The notes: generated from the sequence alone by a model not told the origin. Shown: positions 11,717 through 24,087, numbered from the stretch's first letter. The stretch is DNA of 64,000 bases from Saussurea involucrata (GCA_033807775.1 CM066326.1:94652873-94716872); one strand, 5' to 3'. A program made the numbers and translations.

Positions 11717-14287
11717 CTATTTCCACTCCGGAATTTCCAAAGAGTGAAAACTTCCGTATGGCTTTTGATGTTCAGCTTTAACTAAAGAACAGGTTCCACA
11801 CTTTTCTACACATCGAGCCACATCTAACTTCATAGTTGGCCACCAATAATGTAGCTTCAGATCTCTATACATCTTAGTACTCCCAGGGTGAATGGAATAC
11901 TTAGACTTGTGAGCATCTTCCAAAATCAATTCTCTAATCCCACCTATTCTTGGTACCCAAACACGGCCTCGAAATAACTTCACCCCGCGACTATCTTTTA
12001 TCAGATGAAACCGTTGTTTGACCATAACTTCAGCTTTTAAGTTTTCTTCCAGTAAAGCTTCCGTTTGAGCAGTCTTTAATCGTTCAATCAAACTTGACAT
12101 TACAACAATTCTAGCATTAGTTGACTTCAGACAACCACTATACTCCTTCCTGCTTAAGGCATCAACTACGACATTTGCTTTACCCGGATGGTAATGCAGT
12201 TCACAATCGTAATCCTTAAGTAACTCTAGCCAACGTCGTTGCCTCATACTTAACTCTTTCTGATCAAAAACATGTTTTAAACTCTTATGATCAGTATAAA
12301 GAGTACACTTTGTTCCATACAGATAGTGACGCCATAGTTTCAAAGCAAACACCACTGCAGCTAACTCCAGATCATGAGTAGGATAATTCTTTTCATGCTC
12401 CTTCAATTGCTTCGATGAATAAGCAATTACCTTGCCATGTTGCATCAATACACATCCTAGACCCATCTTTGAAGCATCACTGTATACTACGAAATCATCT
12501 GTACCTTCTGGCAGTGCTAAAACAGGAGCTTCACACAACTTCTGCCTTAAAGTCTTGAAATCTGAATCTTGCTTTTCAGTCCAGACAAACTTTACATTTT
12601 TACGAGTTAACACTGTCAAAGCAGAAGCAATCTTCGAGAAATCTTGAATAAACCTCCGATAATACCCAGCTAAACCCAAGAAACTTCTTATTTCAGATGC
12701 ATTCTTTGGAGTCTCCCAATTCATCATTGCTTCTATCTTGGCTGGATCCACTTTCACACCTTCAGCAGAAATTACATGACCCAGAAATTGTACTTCTTTT
12801 AACCAAAATTCATATTTTGAGAATTTTGCATACAATTTCTCTTTTCTCAACACTTCTAAAACTTCATAAAGGTGACACTCGTGATCATTTTCATTCTTTG
12901 AATAGACTAGTATGTCATCAATAAATACAATGACAAACTTGTCTAGAAAGGGTCGACACACTCTATTCATCAAATCCATGAATATAGCTGGAGCGTTAGT
13001 CAAACCAAATGGCATCACGAGAAATTCATAATGCCCATATCTCGTTCTGAAAGCAGTCTTCGGAACATCTTCATCCCTTACTCGGACTTGATGATACCCC
13101 GACCTCAGATCAATCTTAGAAAAACATCCCGCACCTTGCAATTGATCAAACAAGTCATCAATTCGTGGCAACGGATACTTGTTCTTGATTGTCACTTTAT
13201 TCAATTCCCGATAATCTATGCACATTCTCATAGTTCCATCTTTCTTTTTAACAAACAGTACCGGAGCTCCCCAAGGTGAAGAACTCGGTCTAATAAAGCT
13301 TTTGTCTAATAACTCCTGCAATTGTGACATCATCTCTTTCATCTCTGCGGGTGCTAAACGATACGGTGCACGAGCTATTGGTGCTGCTCCAGAAATTAGA
13401 TCAATACGGAACTCTACTTGCCTTTCCAAAGGTAAACCTGGAAGATCATCTGGGAATACATCAGGAAAATCACGTACTACTTTGATGTCTTGTAATTGCT
13501 TCTTTTCGGATTTTGCATCTAAAACATAGGCCAAATACGACGAACATCCTTTTAATAAACATTTACGTGCCTTTGCAACTGAGATCAGCTGCACTTCTCC
13601 CTTCTGCCTTTCCCTATAAATAAATACATCATCTTGATCAACCATCGGGATTCGGATCAACTTCTTGGCACACATTATTTCTGCTTGATTATCAGTCAAC
13701 CAATCCATGCCCACAATAACATCAAATCCCCTAATTTCCATTAACAACATATCAATTGGAAACTTGGTATCCTCTATCTGAATTGTACAACCATCTATTC
13801 TTTCACCAACCAAAACTTGACCCCCATTAGCTACCTCAACTACTAAGGCATCTCCTAAAGTAGTGATAGGCATAGCTAACTTACCATAGAACCCTTTGGA
13901 TACAAACGAATAATTTGCACCACAATCAAATAACACATGAGCAGATATGGAATTTATAAGAAATGTACCAGAGACGACATCTTTGGATCCTTTCGCCTCC
14001 TCAGCAGTCATATTAAACGCTCGTCCTGTGGGTTTAGGAATAACTGTCTTCCTTCCCTGTTCTCCTTCCTTCTTCAATTTTGGACAATCCCTCCGAATAT
14101 GTCCTGGTTGCTTACATTCAAAACACATCACACCCGGAATAGAACAATTGATTGCAATGTGCCCCATCTTTCCACACTTAAAACACTCTGGTCCGATTGC
14201 TCGACATTGCCCAAAATGCTTACTTTTACACTTCGGACACCAGCTGGGTTCCTTTCGTGAATCCGAACGTATGTTTTTACCAAACAA
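11717..14287 (-). pseudogene. Element A zinc knuckles, protease, RT, RNase H and integrase N-terminus
   Basis: An 856-residue open frame, the middle of a broken gag-pol. It shows CCHC knuckles at about 35-68, a protease at about 110-215 with D121-C-G where the family has D-S/T-G, RT with FIDDILVYS, full RNase H (YSDASK ... VDALSRK) and the integrase HHCC module. It ends at TAG where element B has a Trp codon (CCA to CTA on the plus strand). The 5' end is a frameshift around 14285-14300 that separates it from gag. The Cys in the protease active-site triplet would probably impair maturation. This is a relic, not an active gene. Confidence 0.92.
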
Positions 14288-15261
14288 TCTAAGCTCTGAG
14301 AAGAATCAGAACGACCTTCCCATTTTCTTTTATCACCAACATGAGCTTTCTCTTCCTTATCTCTGGCATACATCTCCTCTATCAATTTGGCCTCTTCAAT
14401 CGTTTCCCTGAGTGTTACAGCCTTTGAATTCCGCACTCGGGACATCATTTCGGCCGGCAACCCTTTCAAATATGCTTTAACTTTATCTTTCTCAGCAGGA
14501 GCCACGTGCCCTACCTAGTTCAGTTTCTCCATAAATAATTCTGTATATCTTCTCACCGACATGTTACCCTTCTTGAGATTTCTAAATTGTTCTTCTATCC
14601 GATCCATCTCATGTTCATTACAATACTCTTTCAGTATCTTCTCTTTAAATATTCCCCATGTCATGGCATTCAACACAGGTGTCGCCAAAGAAGCTGTCAG
14701 AACATTCCACCAGTTCAAAGCATTACCTCTTAACATCTGAGAGGCAAATCTGACTTTCGATCCTTCCTCACATTCACAGGCTCGGAAAGCTTGCTCTATC
14801 TCCCGCAGCCAATTCATACATGCAACTGGACTATCTTCCCCTTTAAATTCAGGCGGTTTGCAGCTTAGAAATGTTTTATAAGAACAAATTCTTTCTACCC
14901 TTCGTTCCGCCTCTGGCCTTGGATTACCCGTCAGATTTGTCACTCCAGTATCAATTACTTGACGTCTTGGTTCTACATTCCTTTCATTGAACAGCTTCAT
15001 AAACATTTCGGTTTGTCTTTCCATGGAGGCGTTCATCAACTCAGCTTGTCTTTCTACCGAAGCATTCATCATTCTCGATACGTTCTCCATTATTCTTGTT
15101 TCCATATTAGATTATGCCGTCTGACTAACATTACTTGTACCCACCCTCTGGGCTGGAATATGCATACCTCCCAAAGAAAGAAAATTTCTTGGTGTATTAT
15201 GCATATTACTCACTTCTGCTTCATCAGTTCCAACCCTTTCTCTAGGTGGCGTATTCACCAT
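14128..15261 (-). pseudogene. Element A gag, three broken pieces
   Basis: The Gag region is homologous to residues 11-345 of element B. It starts at the shared MVNTPPR (15261). In-frame stops lie at about 15112-15114 and 14515-14517. A frameshift near 14285-14300 throws the reading into a tail that is unlike Gag (14128-14285). Recognisable Gag segments are SYKTFLSCKPPEF, NWWNVL and the RETIEEAKLIEEMYARD helix. Three separate lesions show that this copy has been unselected for longer than B. Confidence 0.88.
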
Positions 15262-15595
15262 TGCTCTGAACAGACACATATAACCATACAAATGGTTAAA
15301 CATAATTCTAAACATACTAAACGTACTTTATCACTAATCAGTCAATGTAACAATTGAGAAACAAGCATGCTTATGTAACAATATATCCATAATAACAGTA
15401 GCTAATTGAAATTGCAAACATATTATACATGAGAATTCTCGTTACCATCGTTACAGTACTAATTTCGTGTATTTCTGTCAACCCTAAGACTACCCGGTCT
15501 TAGCAATTCTACCCATCTCTCGCAGATCATAACTTAATTTCATCACAGCTTAAGTCTAGGCATCTCAATATCATACCTAGTTCACTTAAACTACT

Positions 15596-15607
15596 GCTCT
15601 GATACCA
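15596..15607 (-). other. Primer binding site of element A (iMet tRNA)
   Basis: Minus strand TGGTATCAGAGC, three bases from the LTR edge at 15611. The leader holds a near-palindrome around GAGAATTCTC at 15431-15440, which is perfect and longer in B. Confidence 0.92.
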
Positions 15608-15610
15608 TAC

Positions 15611-17618
15611 TGTAACACCCTAAAAACCAGGGCCAATTTAAACCTCAAAATAAACAAGTTATGATCACCAAAAATATCAGACTTTTATAACCAGAGGATC
15701 AAAAGTGAAGTTTTATGTACATAAATATCTAACTTGAATAATCTTACTAATCTAATCATAGCAACATAATCAGATTACTAGATTATCTAAGCTTGCGTCC
15801 CAAAAATCATCAAAAGAAGATCTTGATCCTTTAACATCTATAAGTCTGATTTCTTCCAGTTACTGCATCTCACTTTCCCAGACTATTTCCCCGAGCTTGT
15901 ACCTGATAAGAAATTTTAATTTGAAACATTAGGCTTTCGCCTAGTGAGAATATTCAAATCAAATTAAAATTTAACAACTAAAATTTTAACAGATATATCA
16001 AACCTGTTATCAACCATTTTATCGTACCAAAACTCTTTTCAACAACAGGAATCCACCCAATTCCCATCCTTATGACTAATTCATCTAGTCGTAATAATAT
16101 CAACAAGAGTTACTATAAATCATACCAGATTATAAGTAACTCCCCATCCAAAGAAATTACAGTTTCTATACCTGCTTATTTCTTAGTCTGGAAGTAGAGA
16201 TTACAAATTACTTTATGCCTATCTCTGAACTTCCCTAAAAATTGAAGATCTCAAATCTTCCGTATGAAATGGGAATTACAAACTCGATGTCTGCCTATTC
16301 CACATTTCACTTCCTCACCACCTTGAAACACTGGCCCCCAAATGGAATTTTATTTCTATATCGCGATCAACAACAAGGGCCCTCACAGATGATTCAAGAT
16401 TCACTCCAACAACTAGAAATAGCATCCCAATGGTCAATGGCTAGTAAACGGTTTCCATTAGACCGTACTAAATGCCCCCACGACCGGATGAATATTGCTA
16501 GCCAACGTAACACAATAACTGTGTATCATCACCCTTTCTATCGTATACTAAAGATGTACGATATATCATATATTCTATATATATCTATATACAGAATATT
16601 AATTACAACAATTATCCCCATTTTTGCCAATTAGCATCGGGGATCAACATCTCAAATGTTAACTATATGATCGGACTCATAAATAAGTCCTTTACAATTA
16701 CTCATAACATGGCTTTCATATCAAATTCTGAGTTATAATCATATAACAAATAACATATAAATATCAGACTGCATTCCACATAAAAGCTTTAAACTACTAC
16801 TGAAAGTCTAAAAATCGCAAGCCAATGTAGCGAAAAGCTACACTTTTCGCAAGCCAAAGCTGCGAAAAGTTAAAAAGTCACAACCCACTGTTGCGAGTTC
16901 TTCAAAACTCGCAAGCCACGCTTGCGAGTTCTTCAAAACTCGCAAGCCATGCTTGCGAATTCTCCAAAACTCGCAAGCCATGCTTGCGAATTCTATCACT
17001 TTGCGCAGTCAAAGCTTGCGCAAAGTGTACTGTTCATCGTCTCTTTCACAAACTTTGAACCAGTACCGATTTTCTTAGCAATTAAGCCTACAGATGATTC
17101 AATCCCAAGGAAAACATATCTATTACCATTCTAATTGCTTAATTTTAAAGAGAGTTGAATAAACTCACCTTAATGAGAATTTCTGATCACTGATCACTTA
17201 CAGCAGCTTAATCAACAGCTTAAAGAAATCTGGACAAAATACTACCACTTAAAATCGATGGAGATGAACAAAACATATGAGAAAACAAATTCTTACCACA
17301 AAATCACCAACTGATTTCTCCTCTTCTTTTCTTCTTTTCTTCCTTTCGTCTATCTCTCTGTCACGTTCTATCTCTCTCTCTATTTCTCTGTTTCCTATCT
17401 TTGAGAATACAAAACAAAACTCAGTATTACCAAATACTGATTAAATTCTAACGTGATACCTCATGTCATAAACATGAGTCATCACCCAACATACACCTTT
17501 TACCTCAAACTTTCAAATAAAGACAAATCAACCCTCCAAGTTAATTTTCTCAAAAATAAATTATACCAAAATACAATTTATCTACTATTAATTACAATGG
17601 AATTTTCGAGGTGTTACA
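15611..17618 (-). repeat. Element A right (5') LTR, 2008 bp
   Basis: Begins TGTAACACCC and ends GGTGTTACA, followed by ATTCA. It is longer than the reassembled left LTR (about 1941 bp), mainly because of extra repeat units at 16814-17025. Open frames within it (16242-16634, 17453-17665) are LTR sequence. Confidence 0.94.
16814..17025. repeat. Expanded inverted-repeat array in right LTR of A
   Basis: Three successive copies of a 33-bp unit with the core CTCGCAAGCCA(T/C)GCTTGCGA, where the left LTR has one. They sit between other CGCAAGCC palindromes and the terminal hairpin (CTTTGCGC ... GCGCAAAG). Confidence 0.85.
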
Positions 17619-20082
17619 ATTCATCATCTTCTTTAAACTTACTCTGCCTTCAAGAATACACTTAACAACATACATAACCACAAAGCTTGGTCTCACAGCT
17701 GGGTAATCACCCAATTCTGCCCCGACATTCCATTCCGATAACAGTCAAAATAACACCAACTTACAAACCACGTACTTCAACAACTGGGATTGCAAAACGT
17801 ACACTCTACCCGAAATCTCAAAATGACTTCCTTCTAATCCTCCATCTTTCTAACATCGCCTTACTACATCACCGGCTGACACAGATATCTTGGCAATTGA
17901 AGCTACTATTCGTTCGTACATCCACCACTCCTATCATCACACTACCGATCAAGTCTCTCATGGTCATTCATACACAATTCACCCTTTCCTTCATATTCTC
18001 CCGTATATTACAAACGAGTTTGTCTTGCTACTTAGTTCTCTCCCAACTTGTCGAACTATGACTCACGAGTTCACACTTAGCTCAAACACAAACATCCTAG
18101 CTAGCTCTTTATGATCCGAGTCCTTTCTTAGACACGGCACATTTTCTTACTGACTGGAATAGTCTACACTCACTCCGCTTGTGTTACACACCTTGTCCTT
18201 CTACGGACCCTCCTCACCTCATAAATAGAACACCTATTCAACAACAACAGTCTCTTACTAATTTAACACCTCTACAAGATATTCTATCAACTTACACTCG
18301 TCTGGTTGAGTCTTCGGTCTTGGCCAACATACACCGTTGCCGACTTCAACAACAAAAGACAACTCGTAACTACTTCCTTAACCTATCCTCTAACATGAGT
18401 TCCTTACGGGACCTATTCCTCCCTACACATCATAGTTAACTTTATAATCCGTCGCCCCTATTTCGAAACTTACTCATGTAACATCAATATTACAAGCTCC
18501 CTTCGAAACTCATGACCCACACTGTGGACCTTTCATTCCTGTCTCACAACACTACTCATAAAGAGTTGCTAAAACCATTACCTTGATGACTCCTAGTCCT
18601 TCCTCCGGACACCATCGCCCCTCGGCAACTGTGTTCTCAGTCACCGAGCAAAGGTACAGTCCCTCATACACCTGACACTAAAATCCATTCCCGACTCTTC
18701 CAAGGTCCAACTCTCCTTTTAAACACATATACCAAAACTACATACGTTCTCCACTGACTTGACCAACGCCTCTCCGCTCTCGGAGTTCTTCCTTAGCTTA
18801 AGACGTAATACTCTACGACCTAGTGGGTTCATAGCCTTCATGCATGACAATACAGTAAATAAATCTTTTCGCACCTTTCATCATTTTAAATAAACAACGT
18901 TTGGAAAACACTTGGGTACACATGACCCCATCACTCTTATAACTTCAACGCCCTGCACAACGATTCGAGAATCGTTTGCATACATCTTTCCATGAACCTT
19001 AATCTTACTCAATTCCGAACGATGTTATTACGGCAGTAATACGTTGAATGAAAATCCTTTCATACGACACAATTTCGAAATAAATTACTGACACCAAGTA
19101 AACCAGTCGGTTCTCACACTCTTTCATATGATATCAATCGGTTAAAATTCATTTGATTGTAAAAGTTTTGCTGGCACACGGCTTCTCGACCTTTTGTAAT
19201 GATTTAACTTATCATGAAAAGTGTGAAATACTTTGCAATCGTTAGGCTCCAAATTTCATTGTGCAATGGGAATGAAATCACCTCTTCTTTAAACATACGC
19301 TTGCACATTCTGACTCCTCTTCGATCAAAATTGATATTTACACATTTAATTTAAATCGTGAAAATTTTCATGTTATATTTAAGAAAGCTATGCATGAAAC
19401 TCTACTTGCAATTGAAGGCTACTCACCCTAGCAAGGTCAACCGCTTTACCCACGCAACTTATCCTTGACACTCTTCCTTCGAACAAGGGTCGCCCTCTCG
19501 GTCAAGCACTAACTTGATGTACATGCGTTCCACATCTCACTTACTCAACCATGTCACACTATTTTCGCTTTGATCGACTGTCTCACCTTCTACTTCTACA
19601 TGCTTTCAATTCACTATAAGTACCTTATTCCATTTATCCTGCCAATGAAAAGCTAGACTAAAAAGTCATGGCTCCATTGATACTTTCAAGGTTTTGACAC
19701 GGTTCGATCTTACCCTCCCAACTGATCTATCCCATGGTTTCCATAACTAGGACTCTCCCGAAACTGGAGTCTTACTCAAACTCAAACATTCATCCTCTCC
19801 GAATCCACGAAGAGCTACCTCTAGACGACTCATAACATTCTTTACAACGTTTCTTCTCTACGATGTCTACATACATCACATCATAATGACTCTTACACGA
19901 CACTTCCCCAAACAATGGAGCTCGGTCTATCCCTCAGGGATCTTGCTGACCTATTCCTCAACGTTCTCCCAGCCATAGCGCTAAACTGAAAGAAACTGAT
20001 AGTTAATCCTTGCTAGACGTGACACAACAAATTTGCTATAAGTAAGGTATTGTAAGCACGCACATGTACCTGTAAGTTCCTA

Positions 20083-20103
20083 ATTACACTGGCCAGGTGT
20101 AAT
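20083..20103 (-). other. Leader stem-loop of element C with palindromic loop
   Basis: Minus strand: stem ATTACAC, loop CTGGCCA, stem GTGTAAT. It is a perfect 7-bp stem with a 7-nt loop containing self-complementary TGGCCA, and lies about 153 nt downstream of the primer site. Counterparts occur in D (52188-52208) and E (55173-55191). This is a candidate RNA dimerisation/packaging signal. Confidence 0.6.
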
Positions 20104-20255
20104 CCCAAACTTACCTTACACGTTTGTCCTTGGCACCTTATTCCTAAGCGCATACATAGTGATCATTCCTAGAGGCAATCCTATGTCTCGACTGTGTTCC
20201 TCATCTTACAGTTTAAGTTTAGGCCCTATTGGTCACCTAAATCCCTTAAACTAAG

Positions 20256-20267
20256 GCTCTGATACCA
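20256..20267 (-). other. Primer binding site of element C (iMet tRNA)
   Basis: Minus strand TGGTATCAGAGC immediately inside the LTR that starts at 20270. It shows that C reads on the minus strand and that 20270-21940 is its 5' LTR. Confidence 0.9.
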
Positions 20268-20269
20268 TT

Positions 20270-21940
20270 TGTAACATCCCAAATTTCATAACATGCAACA
20301 ACCATAAATAAGCATTCGAATTACATAAAATCTTGTCTTTACATTATCAATAATTCATACTAAGCAAAATTGACAGCGGAAGTCTTTAAATTCCACAGCC
20401 GAGAACTATTCTATAATTATCGTAGGCAAAATCTTGGAGACGCCCTAAGCTCCAAGTCCTTTCTTATCGCCCCTAGTTCTTACTTGAAGAACCCATGGCA
20501 CGCTTACCTGAAAATGGTTTAGTTTTGAAAAGCGAGGGTTAGACCAAAAGGTCTAGTGAATTCCCTCCGAAAACATGTACACAGTATAATATCGTTTATA
20601 AAGAATATCAACGTAAACCTTAACATAACATCAGGCATGGTACTACACTGTATATAGGATCACATAAACATTCCGCGATCGGGGCCCAATGGATTACCCT
20701 CTCGCCCTCAACCGGAGCCTACGCAAACTCCCCTTCCCGGAGCTTACGCAGCCCCCCTTTCTACTCGAAATAGGAGGAAACGGATTCCAACCTACCAGTC
20801 TGTCATAAACATCCAAGGGATCATCAGACCCCGAGGATCTATCTCTGATCCTACAGTGTAGACCGACTCCACATAGCACGTCATTCATTTCATAAAACTT
20901 GCACCTTTAAAACCTTAGTAAGTCGTCATTCTCAGTTCATCAAGTACAATACATTTTCTCAAGTAAAATAGGTATTTCATGGAAAACATGCGTAACGGTT
21001 ATAAAAACTTCATGCTCGTAAATGAAACCATAATCAGTCAAAATCATGTAACACTTTAAGTCGTAAAAGGGTTTAGGGAACTCACTTTGCTTGACGTACA
21101 ACGCACTTCTTAAATACTTCCAAGCTAACCCAAACGAACACCTAAGGCAATAGATTCGCATCAGATAAATAGCTCAGACATACTGTCCGGATACCCCTTT
21201 CCGGACACAACAGTTTTCCGGACACAACACTTTTCCGGACACCGCATTGTCCGGACACAACAATCCGGACGCTAGACTTATCCGGGCAAAACTACCCGGA
21301 CACTAAGCTTATCCGGAGACTAAGAAACACCCGGACACCCTCATGGGCACTTACCCGGACACCTGCAACCTATCCGGACACCATCGAAAACTGGTGTCCG
21401 GAAAACACGGCTGTTCGAATCCAGACCTATTAAAAGTGGTCATTAACCCGATTTTTGCCATTAGTTTGATTAGATATCTACAAGGATTCATCCACTAACT
21501 CTAAATACCCAATTTAAACCATAAATACTCCCTTAAATCGGTTTATAGAGACAAAAACCCATAAGACTCATTTTCAAGAAAATGTGGTGAAAACTCAAGA
21601 ATCATCAACATCTGTCTTAAGAATCCAAAACAATAAGAAGGAGAAGCACCACACTAATTAGAAGAACGAATTAGGAAGTATTACCTTGCAGATTCTAGCT
21701 TGATTCCTCTTTTCTCTTGATTTCTTCTCAAACCCTTTCTTTCTCTCTTTCTTTCTTTTGCTCCCTCTCTTAGCCTCCAAACACCAACACCAAAATACTG
21801 ATTAGTGAAATGGGGGTTGTCCTAGGGATTTGTGCCCTACCCCTCTTTCTCCAAATGACAACTTAGTCCCTCAAGTTAACTTTCATTTATTTCACTTTGA
21901 CCACCAAACTCTAAAATCCACAAGAATTTGGGTTGTTACA
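20270..21940 (-). repeat. Element C right (5') LTR, 1671 bp
   Basis: Bounded by TGTAACATCCC and GGTTGTTACA. It shares with the LTR of D the block GCGAGGGTTAGACC...AGGTCTAGTGA (20541 region), the CCGGACAC array (21181-21400) and a region near 21830 homologous to D's promoter, but it lacks D's TATA box. The adjacent bases TTTGT (21941-21945) should be the target duplication; the partner lies outside the window. Confidence 0.88.
21181..21400. repeat. CCGGACAC repeat array in C LTR
   Basis: About fifteen occurrences of (T)CCGGACAC or close variants separated by short variable spacers, inside an A+T-rich LTR. The same kind of array is in both LTRs of D. Confidence 0.85.
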
Positions 21941-21981
21941 TTTGTGATGGACAGACATCGATCCTTTTGTGCATACTCTGT

Positions 21982-22089
21982 AACTGCAAATACTTCAGCT
22001 CCAAACACACATGAATCATCATTCGCCAAATACCCATTTTCACAATTCTTAAATGAGTCCAGTGATACCAACTTGTTAAAACCCCATTT
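21982..22089 (-). pseudogene. MATH-domain gene fragment
   Basis: The minus frame reads WGFNKLVSLDSFKNCENGYL followed by NDDSCVFGAEVFAV, the core of a plant MATH/TRAF-like domain as found in UBP12-like deubiquitinases and MATH-only proteins. Only about 36 residues are recognisable, with no start, no remaining exons, and the LTR of C abutting at 21940. It is a captured gene fragment, homologous to the one at 26763-26952. Confidence 0.75.
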
Positions 22090-22159
22090 CATATTCTTCT
22101 CGTGAAAGCTTGTCATATTGTCATTCACGATATTTATAAACACGTTCAAATAATAATAA

Positions 22160-22559
22160 TTTAAAACGATTTAATGAATTAGTTAATATATGATTATTAT
22201 ATTAATGCGATAGGAGTGTAAAAAAAATTGAAAAAAAAAAGATAAGAGATGTACCATAAATTAAATAATTAACTATAAGGGTATGGATTTTAAATATAAA
22301 AAATATTTTTTATGTAGTGTATATGATATATATTAAAATATATAAATCCAAAAAAATTCAAGATTTGGCTCATTTCGAACGTATCGAAGAGACGATTATA
22401 ATAGTGTAACTTGTTAAAATTAAAACGTATTTTTTTAACGTATTATAGTTAATAAACGATTATATGTGTTAAATGTAAAATTAAAATTATGAGTAAAAGG
22501 TATAAAGTAAAGTAGATAAATAAGTATAGGGGTTGAAAGTGTAAATTACAATTAGAAAT
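22160..22559. repeat. Dispersed repeat block shared with Helitrons and MULEs
   Basis: Contains the recurrent motif GGCTCATTTCGAA...GAGACGATTATAAT plus an A+T-rich tail that also occurs at 24740-25200 (reverse), 25280-25740, 27000-27150, 30900-31140 and 32125-32550. No coding potential is visible. Confidence 0.6.
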
Positions 22560-22878
22560 CAATAAAAAACATGTGCCGCGGGACTTTTCGCCGGTGACCG
22601 TGGTTCAATTTTTCAAAAATGGTCCCTGGAATTTTTCAAAAATGGTCCCTTGCAATTGAAAAGTCACAAAAATAAAACCCTCGCGATGGAAGCCTGCGAC
22701 CGCGGGATGTAATTTTTCAAAAATGGTCCCTGCAAGTTTCAAAAAGTGTCAAAAATGGTCCCTGGGCCCGCGATCACGGGCTCAATCGCAGGAAAAAATG
22801 GCATTTTTGCAAACTGGGAGTGATTTGTGGCATTTTGGTAACACGATCTTTGACTTGTGGTATTTTAATTAATTTCCC
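22560..22878. mobile_element. MULE-type terminus (right end)
   Basis: Ends in the motif GGTATTTTAATTAATTTCCC, preceded by several CCGCG/CGCGAT words and ATGGTCCCTG repeats. The same terminal motif ends the elements at 25907 and 30486 and, inverted, begins the one at 24536. The left end is not seen; C interrupts the region. The MATH fragment lies inside, so this looks like a gene-fragment-carrying MULE derivative. Confidence 0.55.
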
Positions 22879-23510
22879 TATTTTAAAATTATTAAAAAAG
22901 AAAAGAAAAAAGAAACTTTAAAGAAAAACGACCATATGTGGAAGGTTCGAGATTCATGTGGCTTAACAGAATTTATGGTTGAAATTGGAGGAAGTTAATT
23001 CTAGGGCCATACACCTACACCGCCAACCCTCGACCGAGTCCATTGACTTTTGACTTTTGACTTCTGACTTCACATTACACCAAGCCAAGAACATTTTTGG
23101 TAACTTTGTTTAAATAATATTTTTTAAAATTAAAGAGATGTGTTTATTTTAACAGAATATGTTATTATGTTTGTAATATATAAAAAAAAGAGTAAAGTAT
23201 GTTTTTTTATTCTCGTGATTTGTTAAAAGTTGTGATTTTTGTTTCTTGAGTTTAGAAATTACGATTTTCGTTCCTGGTTTGTAACTAATTTTTATGTTCA
23301 TACTTATGATTTACAATTTATCATTGTTTCAGTCTCTATGATTTACACTTTTTTGTTGTTTTGGTCATATGTATTTTAAAGGTAGAAATTATTTCAGAGA
23401 TGAAGATAACAATAAACTGAAAGTCATAGAAACGAAAGTTGCAGTTTTAAGCCACAAGAATGAAAGCTGAAATTCTTAACAAACCATAAAGATGAAAATC
23501 GTAGCTTAGT
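22879..23510. other. Non-coding spacer
   Basis: A+T-rich DNA with no supported gene. It contains a short TTGACTTTTGACTT-type repeat near 23042-23072 and an imperfect inverted-repeat-like stretch at 23200-23500 that may be a decayed MITE. Confidence 0.5.
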
Positions 23511-23786
23511 TGTAACACCTTAGGCATATCCCACATCGGCCGTGGACAGGAGAGATGCTGGGTATATTAGTAAACTTTGGCCTTACCAGACACAACGCGT
23601 TTTGGGGCCACAAGCATGCGGGTTCCTTGGGAACTCTGTGGTTAAGCGTGCTTGGGTGGGAGTAGTACCAGGATGGGTGACCTCCTGGGAAGTCCTTGCG
23701 AAGTCCTTGCCAGGTCACCAAGAACAAAGCCGTGAGCCAGTGGGGCAAAGCGGACAATATTGTGTCGTGGTAAGCGGGGTGTTACA
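23511..23786 (+). mobile_element. Cassandra-type TRIM, solo LTR carrying 5S rRNA sequence
   Basis: A 276-bp unit starting TGTAACACC and ending GGTGTTACA, the inverted termini of an LTR. Bases 23629-23699 match the second half of plant 5S rRNA including its internal RNA polymerase III promoter (GGTTAAGCGTGCTTGGG ... GGATGGGTGACCTCC). Cassandra TRIMs are defined by this arrangement. No second LTR, primer site or matching 5-bp flanks (TTAGT versus CATCG) are seen. It is a solo LTR whose left flank has probably been deleted or rearranged. It is not a functional 5S gene, because the 5' half is absent. Confidence 0.85.
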
Positions 23787-24087
23787 CATCGGGAGAAACA
23801 AGGCAAAAAAAACATCAATGAGTAATACGAGCGGGTCGAATACGAACGAAAGTGTTACTCAGTTGTTGACGACGTTCAACGAGAAGATTGATGATACAAT
23901 GGAGTACAAAATGAAAAAACTCGAACTCGAACGAGATAAGTTGGAACACGAACGAGAAATCGAACGAGCAAAACGATTTGATAAAGACTTCGAGTTTTTC
24001 ATAACCCCGCATGATCACCTTTCGGGCCCCGCTTTGATGGTTACGGTAGCGAGAAAAGAGCAAATTAAAAAATATCATAATTGGTAG
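23787..24087 (+). pseudogene. PIF/Harbinger Myb-like (NAM-associated C-terminus) protein, 3' fragment
   Basis: An open frame continues out of the Cassandra LTR: IGRNKAKK, a Ser/Asn-rich linker, then an ERDKLEHEREIERAKRFDKD charged helix and a terminal ARKEQIKKYHNW. This is the C-terminal half of the DNA-binding partner protein of plant Harbinger elements (GRKKAK motif plus helix). The N-terminal Myb/trihelix part is missing, cut off by the Cassandra insertion. The next 264 bp match the subterminal region of the complete Harbinger at 32989. Confidence 0.7.

Larger units (their letters stand above)
138..17618 (-). mobile_element. Element A: Ty3/gypsy (Tekay-like chromovirus) LTR retrotransposon, older and broken
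   Basis: A complete element bounded by TG...CA LTRs and the 5-bp target duplication ATTCA (133-137 and 17619-17623). The left LTR is 138-1056 plus 9598-10619 and is split by element B. The right LTR is 15611-17618 (2008 bp). An iMet-type primer site lies next to the right LTR and a purine tract next to the left one, so the element reads on the minus strand. Gag, protease, RT, RNase H, integrase and a C-terminal chromodomain-like segment are all recognisable, but the frame is broken at four or more places. The LTRs differ by small indels and by two extra copies of a 33-bp unit in the right LTR. The clade call rests on the integrase/chromodomain tail that ends in a YPxLF-type motif. Confidence 0.93.
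17624..20269 (-). mobile_element. Non-autonomous element C, internal region
   Basis: Internal sequence of C, resuming after the insertion of A. It aligns by eye with 49790-52374 of element D (for example the blocks near 18690-18830 and 50850-50990). No gag or pol frame is present on either strand. The plus strand is poor in G, so the element-sense strand is C-poor. Only short meaningless frames occur (17687-18061, 18179-18439). The element must rely on proteins from elsewhere. A conserved stem-loop lies at 20083-20103. Confidence 0.8.

Noticed and set aside
23629..23699. Functional 5S rRNA gene
   Set aside because: Only the 3' part of 5S is present, it lies between LTR-type termini, and there is no tandem 5S array.
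23542..24087. A single 181-residue gene starting inside the 5S-like region
   Set aside because: The first part is Cassandra LTR/5S sequence that is merely open. Only the part after 23787 matches a protein family.
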